Assembly (NCBI GenBank): GCA_037447455.1 | Contig: JBBIGQ010000002.1 | Coordinates: forward strand, 186,001 to 250,000 | Source: BPGX01 sp037447455 | Lineage (GTDB): Bacteria > Bacteroidota > Bacteroidia > B-17B0 > Aurantibacillaceae | Length of the DNA stretch: 64,000 nucleotides | Direction of reading: 5' to 3' | In this document: in pieces, positions 35,425-44,452 of the stretch | How the letters are laid out: every line of letters starts with the position of its first letter | Position numbering within the stretch: the stretch's first letter is position 1 | Notes under the pieces: model-generated | What the model was told of the DNA's origin: nothing | The model's database searches: none | The model's input: the letters and a program-made list of their open reading frames with translations, nothing else | Position numbers and translations under genes: made by a program

Positions 35425-36108
35425 TTAAGTTTTTTGTCTTTCACCAAAAATTGCCGTGCCTATTCTAATCATTGTGCTCCCACATTCAATGGCTATTTTG
35501 TAATCGTTACTCATTCCGATACTCAATTCTTCAAATTGAACATTATCAGAAATATGCTGTGATTTTATTTCATCAAAAAAACGTTTTATGGACAAAAATT
35601 CTTCTTTAATTTGATTGACGTTATCTGTGAACGTTGCCATTCCCATCAATCCTCTGATTCTAACATTAGAAAAAGTTTTAAGCACATCTGCATTTAATAA
35701 ATCTCTGGCTTCTTCAAAACTTAAGCCAAATTTTGTTTCTTCTTGCGCAATGTGAATTTGCAATAAACAATCTATTACACGCTGATGTTTTTTTGCTTGT
35801 TTTTGAATTTCTGTAAGTAATTTCAAACTATCTACGCTATGAATTAAGTGCACAAAAGGTGCAATGTATTTTACTTTATTGGATTGCAAATGTCCAATGA
35901 AATGCCAGTGAATATCTTTTGGTAATTGCTCATGTTTTTCATGCATCTCCTGTACATAATTTTCTCCAAAATCTCTGTGGCCTGCTTCGTACGCTACTCT
36001 AATTTTTTCTACACTTTGAAATTTTGATACTGCTATTAATTTGATGTATTCAGGTAAATGAGATTTAAAGTTATTTAAATTTTGAATTATCTCATCCAAC
36101 ATAATCAT
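35425..36108 (-). CDS. yggS: PLP homeostasis protein, YggS/PROSC family
   Basis: This 227-residue PLP-binding protein buffers pyridoxal phosphate. The PLP lysine is in KLIAVSKFQ; the family signatures DFGENYVQEM, WHFIGHLQSNK and GLMGMATF follow, with the phosphate loop SIGMSNDYKIAIECGSTMIR at the end. I place the start at ATG 36108, 7 bases after the purF stop; a longer frame from a TTG at 36156 would run inside purF. It is the third gene of the leftward operon. Confidence 0.92.
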   Translation of the reverse strand: MIMLDEIIQNLNNFKSHLPEYIKLIAVSKFQSVEKIRVAYEAGHRDFGENYVQEMHEKHEQLPKDIHWHFIGHLQSNKVKYIAPFVHLIHSVDSLKLLTEIQKQAKKHQRVIDCLLQIHIAQEETKFGLSFEEARDLLNADVLKTFSNVRIRGLMGMATFTDNVNQIKEEFLSIKRFFDEIKSQHISDNVQFEELSIGMSNDYKIAIECGSTMIRIGTAIFGERQKT

Positions 36109-36115
36109 TTGTTTC

Positions 36116-38005
36116 TTAATAAGAACGTTCATTTTTATTTTCAATAAAATTGACAAAAGATCGGTTAGCTACTTTATTACCGCCAGATGTTGGATAATTG
36201 CCTGTAAAATACCAATCTCCTCTGTGATTCGGGCAAGCATCGTGTAATCCTTCTATGCTTTGATAAATAATTTGTAATTCACATTTCAAATCTTCTGGTT
36301 TTACTATCTGTGCTATTTTCTCTGAGATTTCTTCAGCACTAAAAGGTTCATAAAATTTTTTCACTACATTGGTTTGTTCTTCTTTAGGTTTAAGTAATTC
36401 TCTTTGGGCTAATTCATAAACTTTTTTAATATAATTTTCTTGGCTCTTTTCTTTCAACAACGCAATGGCGGCCTGAAATGCCACAAAATGCCCTAAAATA
36501 GACATATCAATGCCATAACAATCGGGATACCGAATTTGCGGCGCAGAAGATAAGATAATAATTTTTTTAGGTTGTAATCGTGCCAAAGTGCGCAAAATAT
36601 TTTTCTTTAATGTAGTGCCTCTTACAATGCTATCGTCTAATACAATCAACGTATCTGTTGGTTTAACTACTCCGTATGCTACATCATATCCCAAATCAAC
36701 TATTGCATCTCTGTTTTCATCATCGGTAATAAATGTTCTTTGTTTGACATCTTTCCAAACAATTTTATGCACTCTTGGTCGTTGTGATAAAATTTTTAAT
36801 TTTTCCTGATCGTCTTTTGCAGTTGTTATTTTTTCAATCTTTTGTTTGTTTAATATCTCCTCTAATCCATCAATAAGCCCACCAAAAGCAATTTCAGCAG
36901 TATTTGGAATGTAAGAGAAAACGGCATTTTGAATATCCCCTTGAATAGCTTCCCATACTTTTTGGGCTAAATTTTTTCCTAATTTTTTTCTTTCTATATA
37001 AATATCCGCATCATTTCCTCTTGAGAAATAAATTCGTTCAAACGAGCAAGAAAAAACGTTAGACGACTCTAAAATTTTTTCTTCAAACACCTTGCCATTT
37101 GCTTTTACAATCAGTACATGTCCCGGTTTTATTTCTTTAACGTTGTTATAGGAAACATTAAATACACTTTGAATAACAGGTCGTTCGCTTGCCGCTACTA
37201 CAACTTCATCATCTTCATAATAATACGCTGGTCTTATACCATTTGTATCTCGCATCACAAAAGCATCTCCGTGCCCAATAACACCGACCATTGCATATCC
37301 TCCATCCCATTTCTTTGTGCTTTCATATAATATGGATGCAATGTTTAGCTCTTCTTGTATTTTAGTTGAAATAACATCGTTAGATAAATTTTGTTCTTTA
37401 TAAATCCTAAAAATTCTTTCATTTTCTTTATCTAAAAAATGTCCAATTTTTTCCATGGCAGTTACTGTATCGTTTTTTTCAGATGGATGTTGTCCAAGTT
37501 CTACAAGATGTTGAAACAATTCATCTACATTTGTCAAATTAAAATTGCCTGCCAGCAAGAGATTTCTGGCTTTCCAGTTATTTTTTCTGTAAAAAGGATG
37601 ACAAGCATGTATAGTATTTTTGCCATACGTACCATATCGCAAATGTCCCATCATCACTTCTCCTAAAAACGGAATATTTTGCTTTTGCCATTCTGGATTA
37701 GAATATTCGGAAGGATACTTTCTAGATGCTTCTATAAATAACTGATGAATTTGTTGAAAAATATCTTGTGGCGCTTTTGGTGCTACTGATCTTAATCTAT
37801 CAATATAATTTACACCCGACGATGTATTCAATTTAACCGTTGCAACACCGGCACCATCTTGCCCTCTATTAATTTGTTTCTCCATCATTTGATAGAGTTT
37901 GTGCAAACCGTATCGGGCAGTTCCGTATTTTGTTTTATAGTAATTGAAAGATTGCTTTAAACGAATTAAAACAATGCCGCATTCGTGTTTAATTGCGTCA
38001 CTCAT
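36116..38005 (-). CDS. purF: Amidophosphoribosyltransferase family protein (long paralogue)
   Basis: At 629 residues it is longer than standard PurF (about 500), matching the extended Bacteroidota version. The N-terminal glutaminase begins MSDAIKHECGIVLIR, so the nucleophile would be C9 after removal of a short propeptide. INRGQDGAGVA and GEVMMGHLRYGTYG follow. The phosphoribosyltransferase domain has the PRPP loop TLIVLDDSIVRGTTLKKN and YGIDMS. The predicted reaction is PRPP plus glutamine to phosphoribosylamine, the first step of purine synthesis. The paralogue status leaves some doubt about its exact role. Its ATG is only 2 bases after the stop of the degenerate nuclease-like gene. Confidence 0.85.
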   Translation of the reverse strand: MSDAIKHECGIVLIRLKQSFNYYKTKYGTARYGLHKLYQMMEKQINRGQDGAGVATVKLNTSSGVNYIDRLRSVAPKAPQDIFQQIHQLFIEASRKYPSEYSNPEWQKQNIPFLGEVMMGHLRYGTYGKNTIHACHPFYRKNNWKARNLLLAGNFNLTNVDELFQHLVELGQHPSEKNDTVTAMEKIGHFLDKENERIFRIYKEQNLSNDVISTKIQEELNIASILYESTKKWDGGYAMVGVIGHGDAFVMRDTNGIRPAYYYEDDEVVVAASERPVIQSVFNVSYNNVKEIKPGHVLIVKANGKVFEEKILESSNVFSCSFERIYFSRGNDADIYIERKKLGKNLAQKVWEAIQGDIQNAVFSYIPNTAEIAFGGLIDGLEEILNKQKIEKITTAKDDQEKLKILSQRPRVHKIVWKDVKQRTFITDDENRDAIVDLGYDVAYGVVKPTDTLIVLDDSIVRGTTLKKNILRTLARLQPKKIIILSSAPQIRYPDCYGIDMSILGHFVAFQAAIALLKEKSQENYIKKVYELAQRELLKPKEEQTNVVKKFYEPFSAEEISEKIAQIVKPEDLKCELQIIYQSIEGLHDACPNHRGDWYFTGNYPTSGGNKVANRSFVNFIENKNERSY

Positions 38006-38007
38006 AG

Positions 38008-39300
38008 TTAGTTAATCATTTTATGTTCACTTTTGATAATATTTTTATAATCTTTTGAAAACTCTATGCCTACTAATACTACCTTTTTATTCAAAGAATC
38101 ATATTTCTCCCAACAGCGCTTTTCTATTATCTGTTCCAATGCGCCTTTTTTCCCATCCTCATCATCCTCTATTACCTTAAACTCAAAAATATAAATATAT
38201 CTCCCTATCTTCACAGTTAAACCTATCCTACCTCTGTTCGTTACATCCTCTCCTACATACTCCAATCCTAACGACTGAAATACACTATAAAACACACTAC
38301 TATAAAAACCCTCGTACTCATTCAACCGATTCCTCCGATACCAATCATTCGGAATAGATGATAACAACCTCTTAAATTCCTTTATCATACCCTCCACATC
38401 GCCTGACTCCATATAATCATATATCTGATTAGTGTACCCGCTCGTGTTGTAATTGTCTAAATACCTTCTCAAAATACTATCATTCAATGCTATTCTCACC
38501 TCTAAGTTGGGATACGATAAAATGTAGTTTAATTTAATTCCTTTTCTTTCCTGACCTTTTATCGTCAGATATCCTGTTTGAAACAACAAGGCCACCGGAT
38601 GGATGTCTCCAACATCAAACGACGACAATATCTCTTCCCCCACCTCTATCCGCTCTATATTCGGCAAATAAAACATCCTATCCATCAACTCCTTTATCAA
38701 AAAAACCGGCGCCCCCGTCTCAAACCAATAACTCTTGTACCGCCCGCCATCCGCAAAAAACAACAATACATCATACGGATTGTACACACTCGCCCCAGTC
38801 CAATTATACCCATTATACCATTCGCTCATCTCTTTGCTATCTATACCATCCATATATTCACTAAAACTTTGCTCCAACTCCTCTTGCATATAACCACATA
38901 TTGCAGAATATTTTTGGTTAATTGTAATGTCTCTCAAATTATTCAATCCCGAAAATATCGATACCTTTGAAAACTTACTTCCCCCAGTCAAAAAAACAAA
39001 CTTCAACTCCCTATCCCTATCCTTCATCACCTGATAAAAACTCTTCAATATCTCCCGCCTCTTCATCGCTTCCCCCTTATCCTCTATCTTATCTAATATC
39101 GGTTTATCATATTCATCCACTAATATCCCCCCCTTCCCTTTCTCATATAGCTTCAATATCAATTCATTAAACATCTCATAATATACTTTACTCTCCAAAC
39201 TCACCTTATTACTTCTCGCAATCTCACTTAATCTCAATCCAATATAATCCTCACTCCTTATCTCATCAAAACTCTGTATCCCTATCGGAAGTTTTCTCAT
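38008..39300 (-). CDS. Degenerate AAA-ATPase-like / PD-(D/E)XK nuclease family protein
   Basis: The start is ATG 39300 (430 aa), directly behind a perfect -7 box; a longer frame from 39402 overlaps the divergent promoter. It belongs to the family that opens KLPIGIQSF, carries an ATPase domain and ends with a PD-(D/E)XK (DUF1703-like) domain. Here the segment that should contain the Walker A (FLSRPRRFGKSL in relatives) is absent: residues 17-20 (EDYI) run straight into GLRLSEIARSN. Walker B survives (ILVDEYDKP, 59-67). In the nuclease domain E373 and K375 (FEFKV) remain but the expected Asp before them is G360 (RGRIG, GGT for GAT). The protein is therefore probably inactive as ATPase and nuclease. 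Codon use (ATA, AGG, AGA) differs from neighbours, suggesting transfer. Confidence 0.8.
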   Translation of the reverse strand: MRKLPIGIQSFDEIRSEDYIGLRLSEIARSNKVSLESKVYYEMFNELILKLYEKGKGGILVDEYDKPILDKIEDKGEAMKRREILKSFYQVMKDRDRELKFVFLTGGSKFSKVSIFSGLNNLRDITINQKYSAICGYMQEELEQSFSEYMDGIDSKEMSEWYNGYNWTGASVYNPYDVLLFFADGGRYKSYWFETGAPVFLIKELMDRMFYLPNIERIEVGEEILSSFDVGDIHPVALLFQTGYLTIKGQERKGIKLNYILSYPNLEVRIALNDSILRRYLDNYNTSGYTNQIYDYMESGDVEGMIKEFKRLLSSIPNDWYRRNRLNEYEGFYSSVFYSVFQSLGLEYVGEDVTNRGRIGLTVKIGRYIYIFEFKVIEDDEDGKKGALEQIIEKRCWEKYDSLNKKVVLVGIEFSKDYKNIIKSEHKMIN

Positions 39301-39311
39301 CCAATTTTTTT

Positions 39312-39320
39312 GCAAAATTA
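39312..39320 (-). promoter_or_regulatory. -7 promoter box of the leftward 39.3-32.9 kb operon
   Basis: On the minus strand TAATTTTGC is a perfect TAnnTTTGC match 12 bases before the ATG at 39300. No such box is seen in the last part of that gene, so it may also drive purF, yggS, aroC and the spermidine-synthase-like gene. Confidence 0.55.
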
Positions 39321-39363
39321 GTAAATTAAATTCGGTATTGAATTTTTTGCTATTATAGAGCCA

Positions 39364-40275
39364 ATGAAAAACCTTCAGGAAGGAATAGACCCTATCAAAC
39401 ACCTTGAATTAAAGGCAAAAGAAATTGTAAAAGGTTTTCTCATTGGACAGCATAAAAGTCCGCTACACGGCTATTCAGTGGAATTTGCAGAACATAAAAT
39501 GTATAATCCCGGAGAATCAACCCGACACATAGATTGGAAATTGTACGCCCGCACCGAAAAACTTTATCAGAAAAAATACGAAGAAGAAACTAATCTACGA
39601 TGCCAAATTGTAATTGACACTTCTTCTTCTATGTTGTATCCTCTGCAGAGTACAACTAATAAACTTACTTTTTCTGTTTATTCTGCCGCTGCTCTTACAC
39701 AACTTATATTACAACAAAGAGATGGCGTTGGACTAACCTTATGTTCTGATAAAATTGAAACCCATCTTTCGGCTAAACTTAATCATCAACACATTCAATA
39801 CCTTTACTCTCTTCTATCAGAATTACTTCAAAGCAAGAAAAAAAACGAATTGAAAAAAACAGATATATCTTCTGCTTTGCATCAAATTGCAGAAGTTGTT
39901 CACCAACGTTCTTTAATAATAATATTCAGTGATATTTTTGAACGTTCAGAAGATATTTTTAACGCCCTTCAGCACCTTCGATACAGAAAACACGATGTGA
40001 TTGTTTTTCACACTTTGGATTACCATACCGAAGTAGAATTTGATTTTGATAATCGCCCTTACGAATTTGTGGATATGGAAACAGGTGAACAAGTAAAAAT
40101 TAATTCTATTGAATTCAAAGATATCTATGTTCAACAAATACAAAGTTTTCTCAGTAATTTAAAAGAAAAATGTCATCAATATAAAATTGATTTTGTTCCA
40201 GTTAATATCAATACAGGATATTATGAAGTATTACAGGAATATCTTATCAAACGCAGTAAAATCATTAAAAAATAA
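39364..40275 (+). CDS. DUF58 family protein
   Basis: This 303-residue cytoplasmic protein has the DUF58 signature near the N-terminus (MYNPGESTRHIDWKLYART, about 55-73) followed by a von Willebrand factor A-like fold with a metal-site motif VIDTSSSM. DUF58 proteins usually accompany MoxR ATPases and BatA/BatB proteins and are thought to help metal-dependent assembly or envelope maturation. None of those partners is next to it here. It diverges from the nuclease-like gene and converges on the next gene with a 1-base gap. Confidence 0.87.
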   Translation: MKNLQEGIDPIKHLELKAKEIVKGFLIGQHKSPLHGYSVEFAEHKMYNPGESTRHIDWKLYARTEKLYQKKYEEETNLRCQIVIDTSSSMLYPLQSTTNKLTFSVYSAAALTQLILQQRDGVGLTLCSDKIETHLSAKLNHQHIQYLYSLLSELLQSKKKNELKKTDISSALHQIAEVVHQRSLIIIFSDIFERSEDIFNALQHLRYRKHDVIVFHTLDYHTEVEFDFDNRPYEFVDMETGEQVKINSIEFKDIYVQQIQSFLSNLKEKCHQYKIDFVPVNINTGYYEVLQEYLIKRSKIIKK

Positions 40276-40276
40276 C

Positions 40277-41062
40277 TCACTCTTTTATTTGCTTTAAATA
40301 ATCCGGTAGATAGAGCATTCTCACGCCATACCAACTAAACAATTCTCCATCCACAAAAAATATCTTAATTTCATTATTAAGTTTACTTTCTAATTCTGAT
40401 TTATGTTTTTCCTTAAATGGAAATGGTTCTGATGAGAGCAAAATGTAATCAGGTTTTAATTTTTGTATATCCTCTACACTCACTTCAACATAACGAGATT
40501 TATTTTCTAAAACATTTTTCATTCCCGCTTTTTCTAACATGGAGTGAATAAATGTATTATTTGCAACAGCCATAAATGGATTATACCAAATCAAATACAA
40601 AACTCTTTTGTTTTTCAAAAGCGTCCGTGAACTTTGTAACGCATCAAATTTATTTGTTATGTCATTTTTCAATGACTGTGCTTTATTTTTAGTATTCGTT
40701 ATTTCACCAATCTTTTCAATCATTTCCAAAGCGTCATCATAAGTATTCACATCGCTCATCCATACCGGAAATTCTTTTTCTAAAATTGCAATTTGTTCTT
40801 TTACATTTTCTTCCTTGTTTCCAATAATTAAATCAGGTTGTAATTTTCTAATTTTTTCAATATCAATTTGCTTCGTTCCACCAACAATAGTTTTTGTTCT
40901 CAATAAATGTTTAGGATGCACACAAAATTTTGTAATACCAACAATTTTTTCTTCTAATCCCAAATACACTAATAATTCTGTGATAGATGGAACCAGCGAG
41001 ACCATTCTATTTGGACACCTTACTATTTCAACAACTCTATTCATCTGATCCTTTACAATCAT
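40277..41062 (-). CDS. Helical-backbone metal/cobalamin-binding protein (BtuF-like)
   Basis: This 261-residue protein has the fold of the BtuF/FhuD group: RMVSLVPSITELLVYLGL near residue 20, KIVGITKFCVHP, VGGTKQIDIEKIRKLQPDLIIG and late VSVEDIQKLKPDYILLSSE. Typical members are periplasmic solute-binding proteins for vitamin B12 or iron chelates, but this one begins directly with the domain (MIVKDQMNRVVEI) and has no signal peptide or lipobox. It may act in the cytoplasm, for example in corrinoid handling, or the true start may be missed; no upstream in-frame signal is seen. No permease is adjacent. Confidence 0.75.
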   Translation of the reverse strand: MIVKDQMNRVVEIVRCPNRMVSLVPSITELLVYLGLEEKIVGITKFCVHPKHLLRTKTIVGGTKQIDIEKIRKLQPDLIIGNKEENVKEQIAILEKEFPVWMSDVNTYDDALEMIEKIGEITNTKNKAQSLKNDITNKFDALQSSRTLLKNKRVLYLIWYNPFMAVANNTFIHSMLEKAGMKNVLENKSRYVEVSVEDIQKLKPDYILLSSEPFPFKEKHKSELESKLNNEIKIFFVDGELFSWYGVRMLYLPDYLKQIKE

Positions 41063-41102
41063 AAATATTATTTATCAAAAATAAATTTATTATCAATAAA
41101 AT

Positions 41103-42698
41103 CTATTGACTTTTTCTAACTAAAAAACGTCCCAGTATTCCTAAAAGAATTAAAATACAAATGGGTGAAATCAGGTCGCCTGTTTTTGAATAAATTGTTG
41201 TCGTTTGAATGAGTGGTATTTGTGCTAAAATATGTTCATTGGTCCAAAACGATGTGTTTTGTTTTATTGCTCCCAATGGATTGATGACCGCAGAAATTCC
41301 GGTATTCGCACTTCTCCCAATAAAAGTTCTGTTTTCAATAGCCCGCAGCCGGCCAAAAATTAAATGCTGATAATATCCCGGTGAATGCCCCCACCACCCA
41401 TCATTAGTAATGACAAACAAGGTTTTCGCGCCTAAACGAAAAAATTTTGAAACAAAATCCGAAAACACACTTTCATAACATATAACCGCTGCAATCGGTA
41501 TTGTATTTTTAATATATAACAATGAAGGTTTTTCTTGTTGTCCTAAACTTCCTGTTGTGCCGCCCAAATCAATTGCCAGTTTTTCCAATGGCTTAAATAA
41601 CCTTGGATATGGCATTTTTTCTACGCCCGGAACTAATTTGGACTTATGAAAAATCTGAACCGAATCCTTGTAAATACACAAAGTCGTATTGAAAATATCA
41701 TAATACATACCTTCTGAATTTGGGCGGGCTGTAGCTGGGATATTTTCATTGGATGTATAAAATTTAAAAGTATTTGCGCCCGTAATTATTGTAATTTCAG
41801 GATAATTGGCTAATATGCTATCTTTCAAAAACTTCAAACTGGGATATTGGAACATTTCTTTTGAACTTCCTTCATAGATATTTTCAGTAATAAATGTTTC
41901 AGGCAATACAATTACATCAATGCTATCATTCAAATATTTTTTAATTTGTTGAAACATCGCCTGCACCTGAATAAGGGGCTCAATATAAAACTTGTCGTTA
42001 TATGGGTCTACATTGGGCTGAACAATCAATACACTTAAATGTTCCTTTTTTGTGATAGCAACGGTTTCTTTATATCTAAAAATATAAATACTCACTGAAA
42101 GAATAATCGGAATAAGTAAAGCAGTGGTGATATTTTTAATAAATAAACGTTTGTTTAAATTATTAGTGAGAAAATTAAAAACAATACTATTGATGACTAA
42201 AATCCACAAACTTCCTCCAGAAGTACCGGTTAATTCATACCATTGAACAAGCATAGGTTCAAAAGCAAATACATTGCCCAACGTAAGCCACGGCCACATC
42301 AAGTCCCAATGAAAATGCAGGTATTCAAAAGAAATCCAGAACGGTATTAAATGCCAGACATTGAAAGATTGCCGTGCTTTTTTTTGCAATAAAAATGGTA
42401 TACAAAACACCATACACATCAGAATACTATTTGCTACAATAGCCATCACAGCCCCGCCCACACTGGCTAAACTAATCCACCATGTTGTCAGAACATTCCA
42501 AATGAGAAAACCCAACAAAATAAGCAGAATAAATTTCAATGGACGAATGTTTTGCTCTCTATAATCTTTGGCAATAAAAAGAATTGGCACAAAAACAATA
42601 AAACTCAATAAAAAACCCAACTTTGTAAAAGATAAATAAAGCAAAACACCACTTAAAATACTCCTAAAAACAGGCCGCTTTATGAGTTCTAAAGTCAT
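41103..42698 (-). CDS. lnt: Apolipoprotein N-acyltransferase
   Basis: This 531-residue inner-membrane enzyme adds the third acyl chain to lipoproteins. Several N-terminal membrane helices (to about 210) are followed by a nitrilase-like periplasmic domain with the catalytic triad in recognisable contexts: Glu in VIVLPETFITEN, Lys in HKSKLVPGVEKMP, and Cys in AVICYESVFSDF. LFVITNDGWWGHSPGYYQH and RSANTGISAVI follow. A final membrane helix ends the protein. Its ATG shares a base with the purA stop (TAATG), so it is the last gene of the TPR-ribH-purA-lnt operon. Confidence 0.93.
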   Translation of the reverse strand: MTLELIKRPVFRSILSGVLLYLSFTKLGFLLSFIVFVPILFIAKDYREQNIRPLKFILLILLGFLIWNVLTTWWISLASVGGAVMAIVANSILMCMVFCIPFLLQKKARQSFNVWHLIPFWISFEYLHFHWDLMWPWLTLGNVFAFEPMLVQWYELTGTSGGSLWILVINSIVFNFLTNNLNKRLFIKNITTALLIPIILSVSIYIFRYKETVAITKKEHLSVLIVQPNVDPYNDKFYIEPLIQVQAMFQQIKKYLNDSIDVIVLPETFITENIYEGSSKEMFQYPSLKFLKDSILANYPEITIITGANTFKFYTSNENIPATARPNSEGMYYDIFNTTLCIYKDSVQIFHKSKLVPGVEKMPYPRLFKPLEKLAIDLGGTTGSLGQQEKPSLLYIKNTIPIAAVICYESVFSDFVSKFFRLGAKTLFVITNDGWWGHSPGYYQHLIFGRLRAIENRTFIGRSANTGISAVINPLGAIKQNTSFWTNEHILAQIPLIQTTTIYSKTGDLISPICILILLGILGRFLVRKSQ

Positions 42699-43966
42699 TA
42701 CAATTTTACGATTTGCTCCCTATTCGGACCAACAGAAAGATAAGAAATTTTTACACCAACATTCTCTTCAATAAAATCAATGTACTTCAACAATGCTTTG
42801 GGCAATTGGCGCCTGTTTTTACATTGTGACACATCTTTTTGCCAACCTTTTAATTCCTGATAAATAGGCGAAACGTGTTCATTGCTTATATCATAAGGTA
42901 AGTAATCAATCACATGATTATTGTAATGGTAATGCGTACAAACTTTCACAACTTCAAGATGCGACAATACATCTACTTTCATCATAATTAACTCATTCAC
43001 CCCATCTAACTGAATGGCATACTTTAAGGCGGGTAAATCCAACCACCCTACTCTTCTTGGGCGTCCGGTCGTAGAGCCATATTCTTTACCCACATTACGA
43101 ATATTTTCTCCCAACGCATCGTTTAATTCTGTTGGGAAGGGACCACTGCCTACCCTTGTGCAATAGGCCTTAAATACACCATAAACGTTTCCTATTTTAT
43201 TAGGCGCAACGCCCAATCCTGTGCAGGCACCAGCCGTAATAGTATTAGAAGAAGTAACATATGGATACGTGCCAAAATCAATATCCAGCAAAGTACCTTG
43301 TGCCCCTTCTGCCAATACTTTCTTACCTTTTGTAATAGCATCATTAATATACTGTTCACCATCTATCATTTGTAACTGCTTCAAAAACTCTATGCTTTCG
43401 AACCATTCTTTGATTGGTGTTTCATTAATATCTTGCCAATTGTAAAATTTAAGAAGTTGTAAATGCTTTTGATACAATTGGTCAAATTTTTCTTTAAAGT
43501 TACTTTGTTCAATATCCCCCACTCTCAAGCCATTTCTACCGGTTTTATCCATATAACCAGGTCCTATACCTTTTAAAGTAGAGCCGATTTTATCTTTCCC
43601 CTTCATCGCTTCGCTGGCAGCATCCAACCAACGATGCGATGGAATAATTAAATGTGCCTTTTTTGAAACAATCAATCGGTTACGAACTTCAATGCCTTCT
43701 GCTTCAATTTTTTTTATTTCATTCATTAAAATAATAGGGTCTATGACCACCCCATTCCCTATCAAATTAATAATTTCTGCACGGAATATCCCGCTTGGAA
43801 CGGTGTGTAGAATGTATTTTTTATCATTAAATATTAAAGTGTGCCCGGCATTAGGTCCTCCCTGAAATCGGGCTGTTATATCATACGATGGCGATAAAAT
43901 ATCTACCAGTTTACCTTTTCCTTCATCGCCCCATTGTAAGCCGAGTAATACATCTACATTCTGCAT
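42698..43966 (-). CDS. purA: Adenylosuccinate synthetase
   Basis: This 422-residue enzyme condenses IMP with aspartate using GTP in AMP synthesis. It has the N-terminal P-loop GLQWGDEGKGKLVD, GGPNAGHT with the catalytic His, the signature GIGPGYMDKTGRNGLRVGD, VLAEGAQGTLLDIDFGTYP, and TTGRPRRVGWLDLPALKYA. It begins 7 bases after ribH and overlaps lnt by one base, an operon that mixes purine, riboflavin and lipoprotein functions. Nothing is missing. Confidence 0.96.
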   Translation of the reverse strand: MQNVDVLLGLQWGDEGKGKLVDILSPSYDITARFQGGPNAGHTLIFNDKKYILHTVPSGIFRAEIINLIGNGVVIDPIILMNEIKKIEAEGIEVRNRLIVSKKAHLIIPSHRWLDAASEAMKGKDKIGSTLKGIGPGYMDKTGRNGLRVGDIEQSNFKEKFDQLYQKHLQLLKFYNWQDINETPIKEWFESIEFLKQLQMIDGEQYINDAITKGKKVLAEGAQGTLLDIDFGTYPYVTSSNTITAGACTGLGVAPNKIGNVYGVFKAYCTRVGSGPFPTELNDALGENIRNVGKEYGSTTGRPRRVGWLDLPALKYAIQLDGVNELIMMKVDVLSHLEVVKVCTHYHYNNHVIDYLPYDISNEHVSPIYQELKGWQKDVSQCKNRRQLPKALLKYIDFIEENVGVKISYLSVGPNREQIVKL

Positions 43967-43973
43967 AAAATCG

Positions 43974-44447
43974 TTATATTTTTTGAGAAAGAGCCATCAT
44001 ATTTAAAAGTGTTATCGCAAATTCTCTCCCCTTAATGGTAGAACGTTCCAATGCCTGTTGATAATTATGAGAAGTCAAAATACCCATTACTACCGGTATA
44101 TCCAGTTGAATATTCAATTGCGTAATGCCCTGCGTAACAGACATAGCCACATAATCAAAATGTGGTGTATCTCCTCTGATAACACAAGCTAGTGTAAGAA
44201 TACCCGAAAGTTCCGTTCTTTTTTTTTCTGCCAGTTTTTTAGCAGCATACGTTATCTCCACTGCTCCAGGCACCTGAACAGAATATATATTTTGCTCCAT
44301 AATGCCATACTCTTGCAAGGTCTTTATGGCATCGTAATACAACATCTCTACCAATCTGGCATTCCATTGTGTATAAACAACCCCTACCCGTACTTCCTGT
44401 TTATTTTGAAGCGGATACAACAATTTTATTTCCTCAGAAACCAACAT
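43974..44447 (-). CDS. ribH: 6,7-Dimethyl-8-ribityllumazine synthase
   Basis: This 157-residue enzyme makes lumazine, the direct precursor of riboflavin. The family pattern is clear: VGVVYTQWNARLVEML (substrate loop), VPGAVEITYAAKKL, LACVIRGDTPHFDYVA with the catalytic His, GITQLNIQLDIPVVMGILT and the terminal KGREFAITLLNM. It lies 5 bases after the TPR gene and 7 before purA. The product feeds the ribF enzyme encoded at 5.9 kb. Confidence 0.95.
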   Translation of the reverse strand: MLVSEEIKLLYPLQNKQEVRVGVVYTQWNARLVEMLYYDAIKTLQEYGIMEQNIYSVQVPGAVEITYAAKKLAEKKRTELSGILTLACVIRGDTPHFDYVAMSVTQGITQLNIQLDIPVVMGILTSHNYQQALERSTIKGREFAITLLNMMALSQKI

Positions 44448-44452
44448 CAGAA

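Noticed and set aside
38578..39170. Two plus-strand frames of 130 and 67 codons
   Set aside because: They mirror the purine-rich coding strand of the nuclease-like gene, giving Pro/Ile/Tyr-rich products with no protein character.
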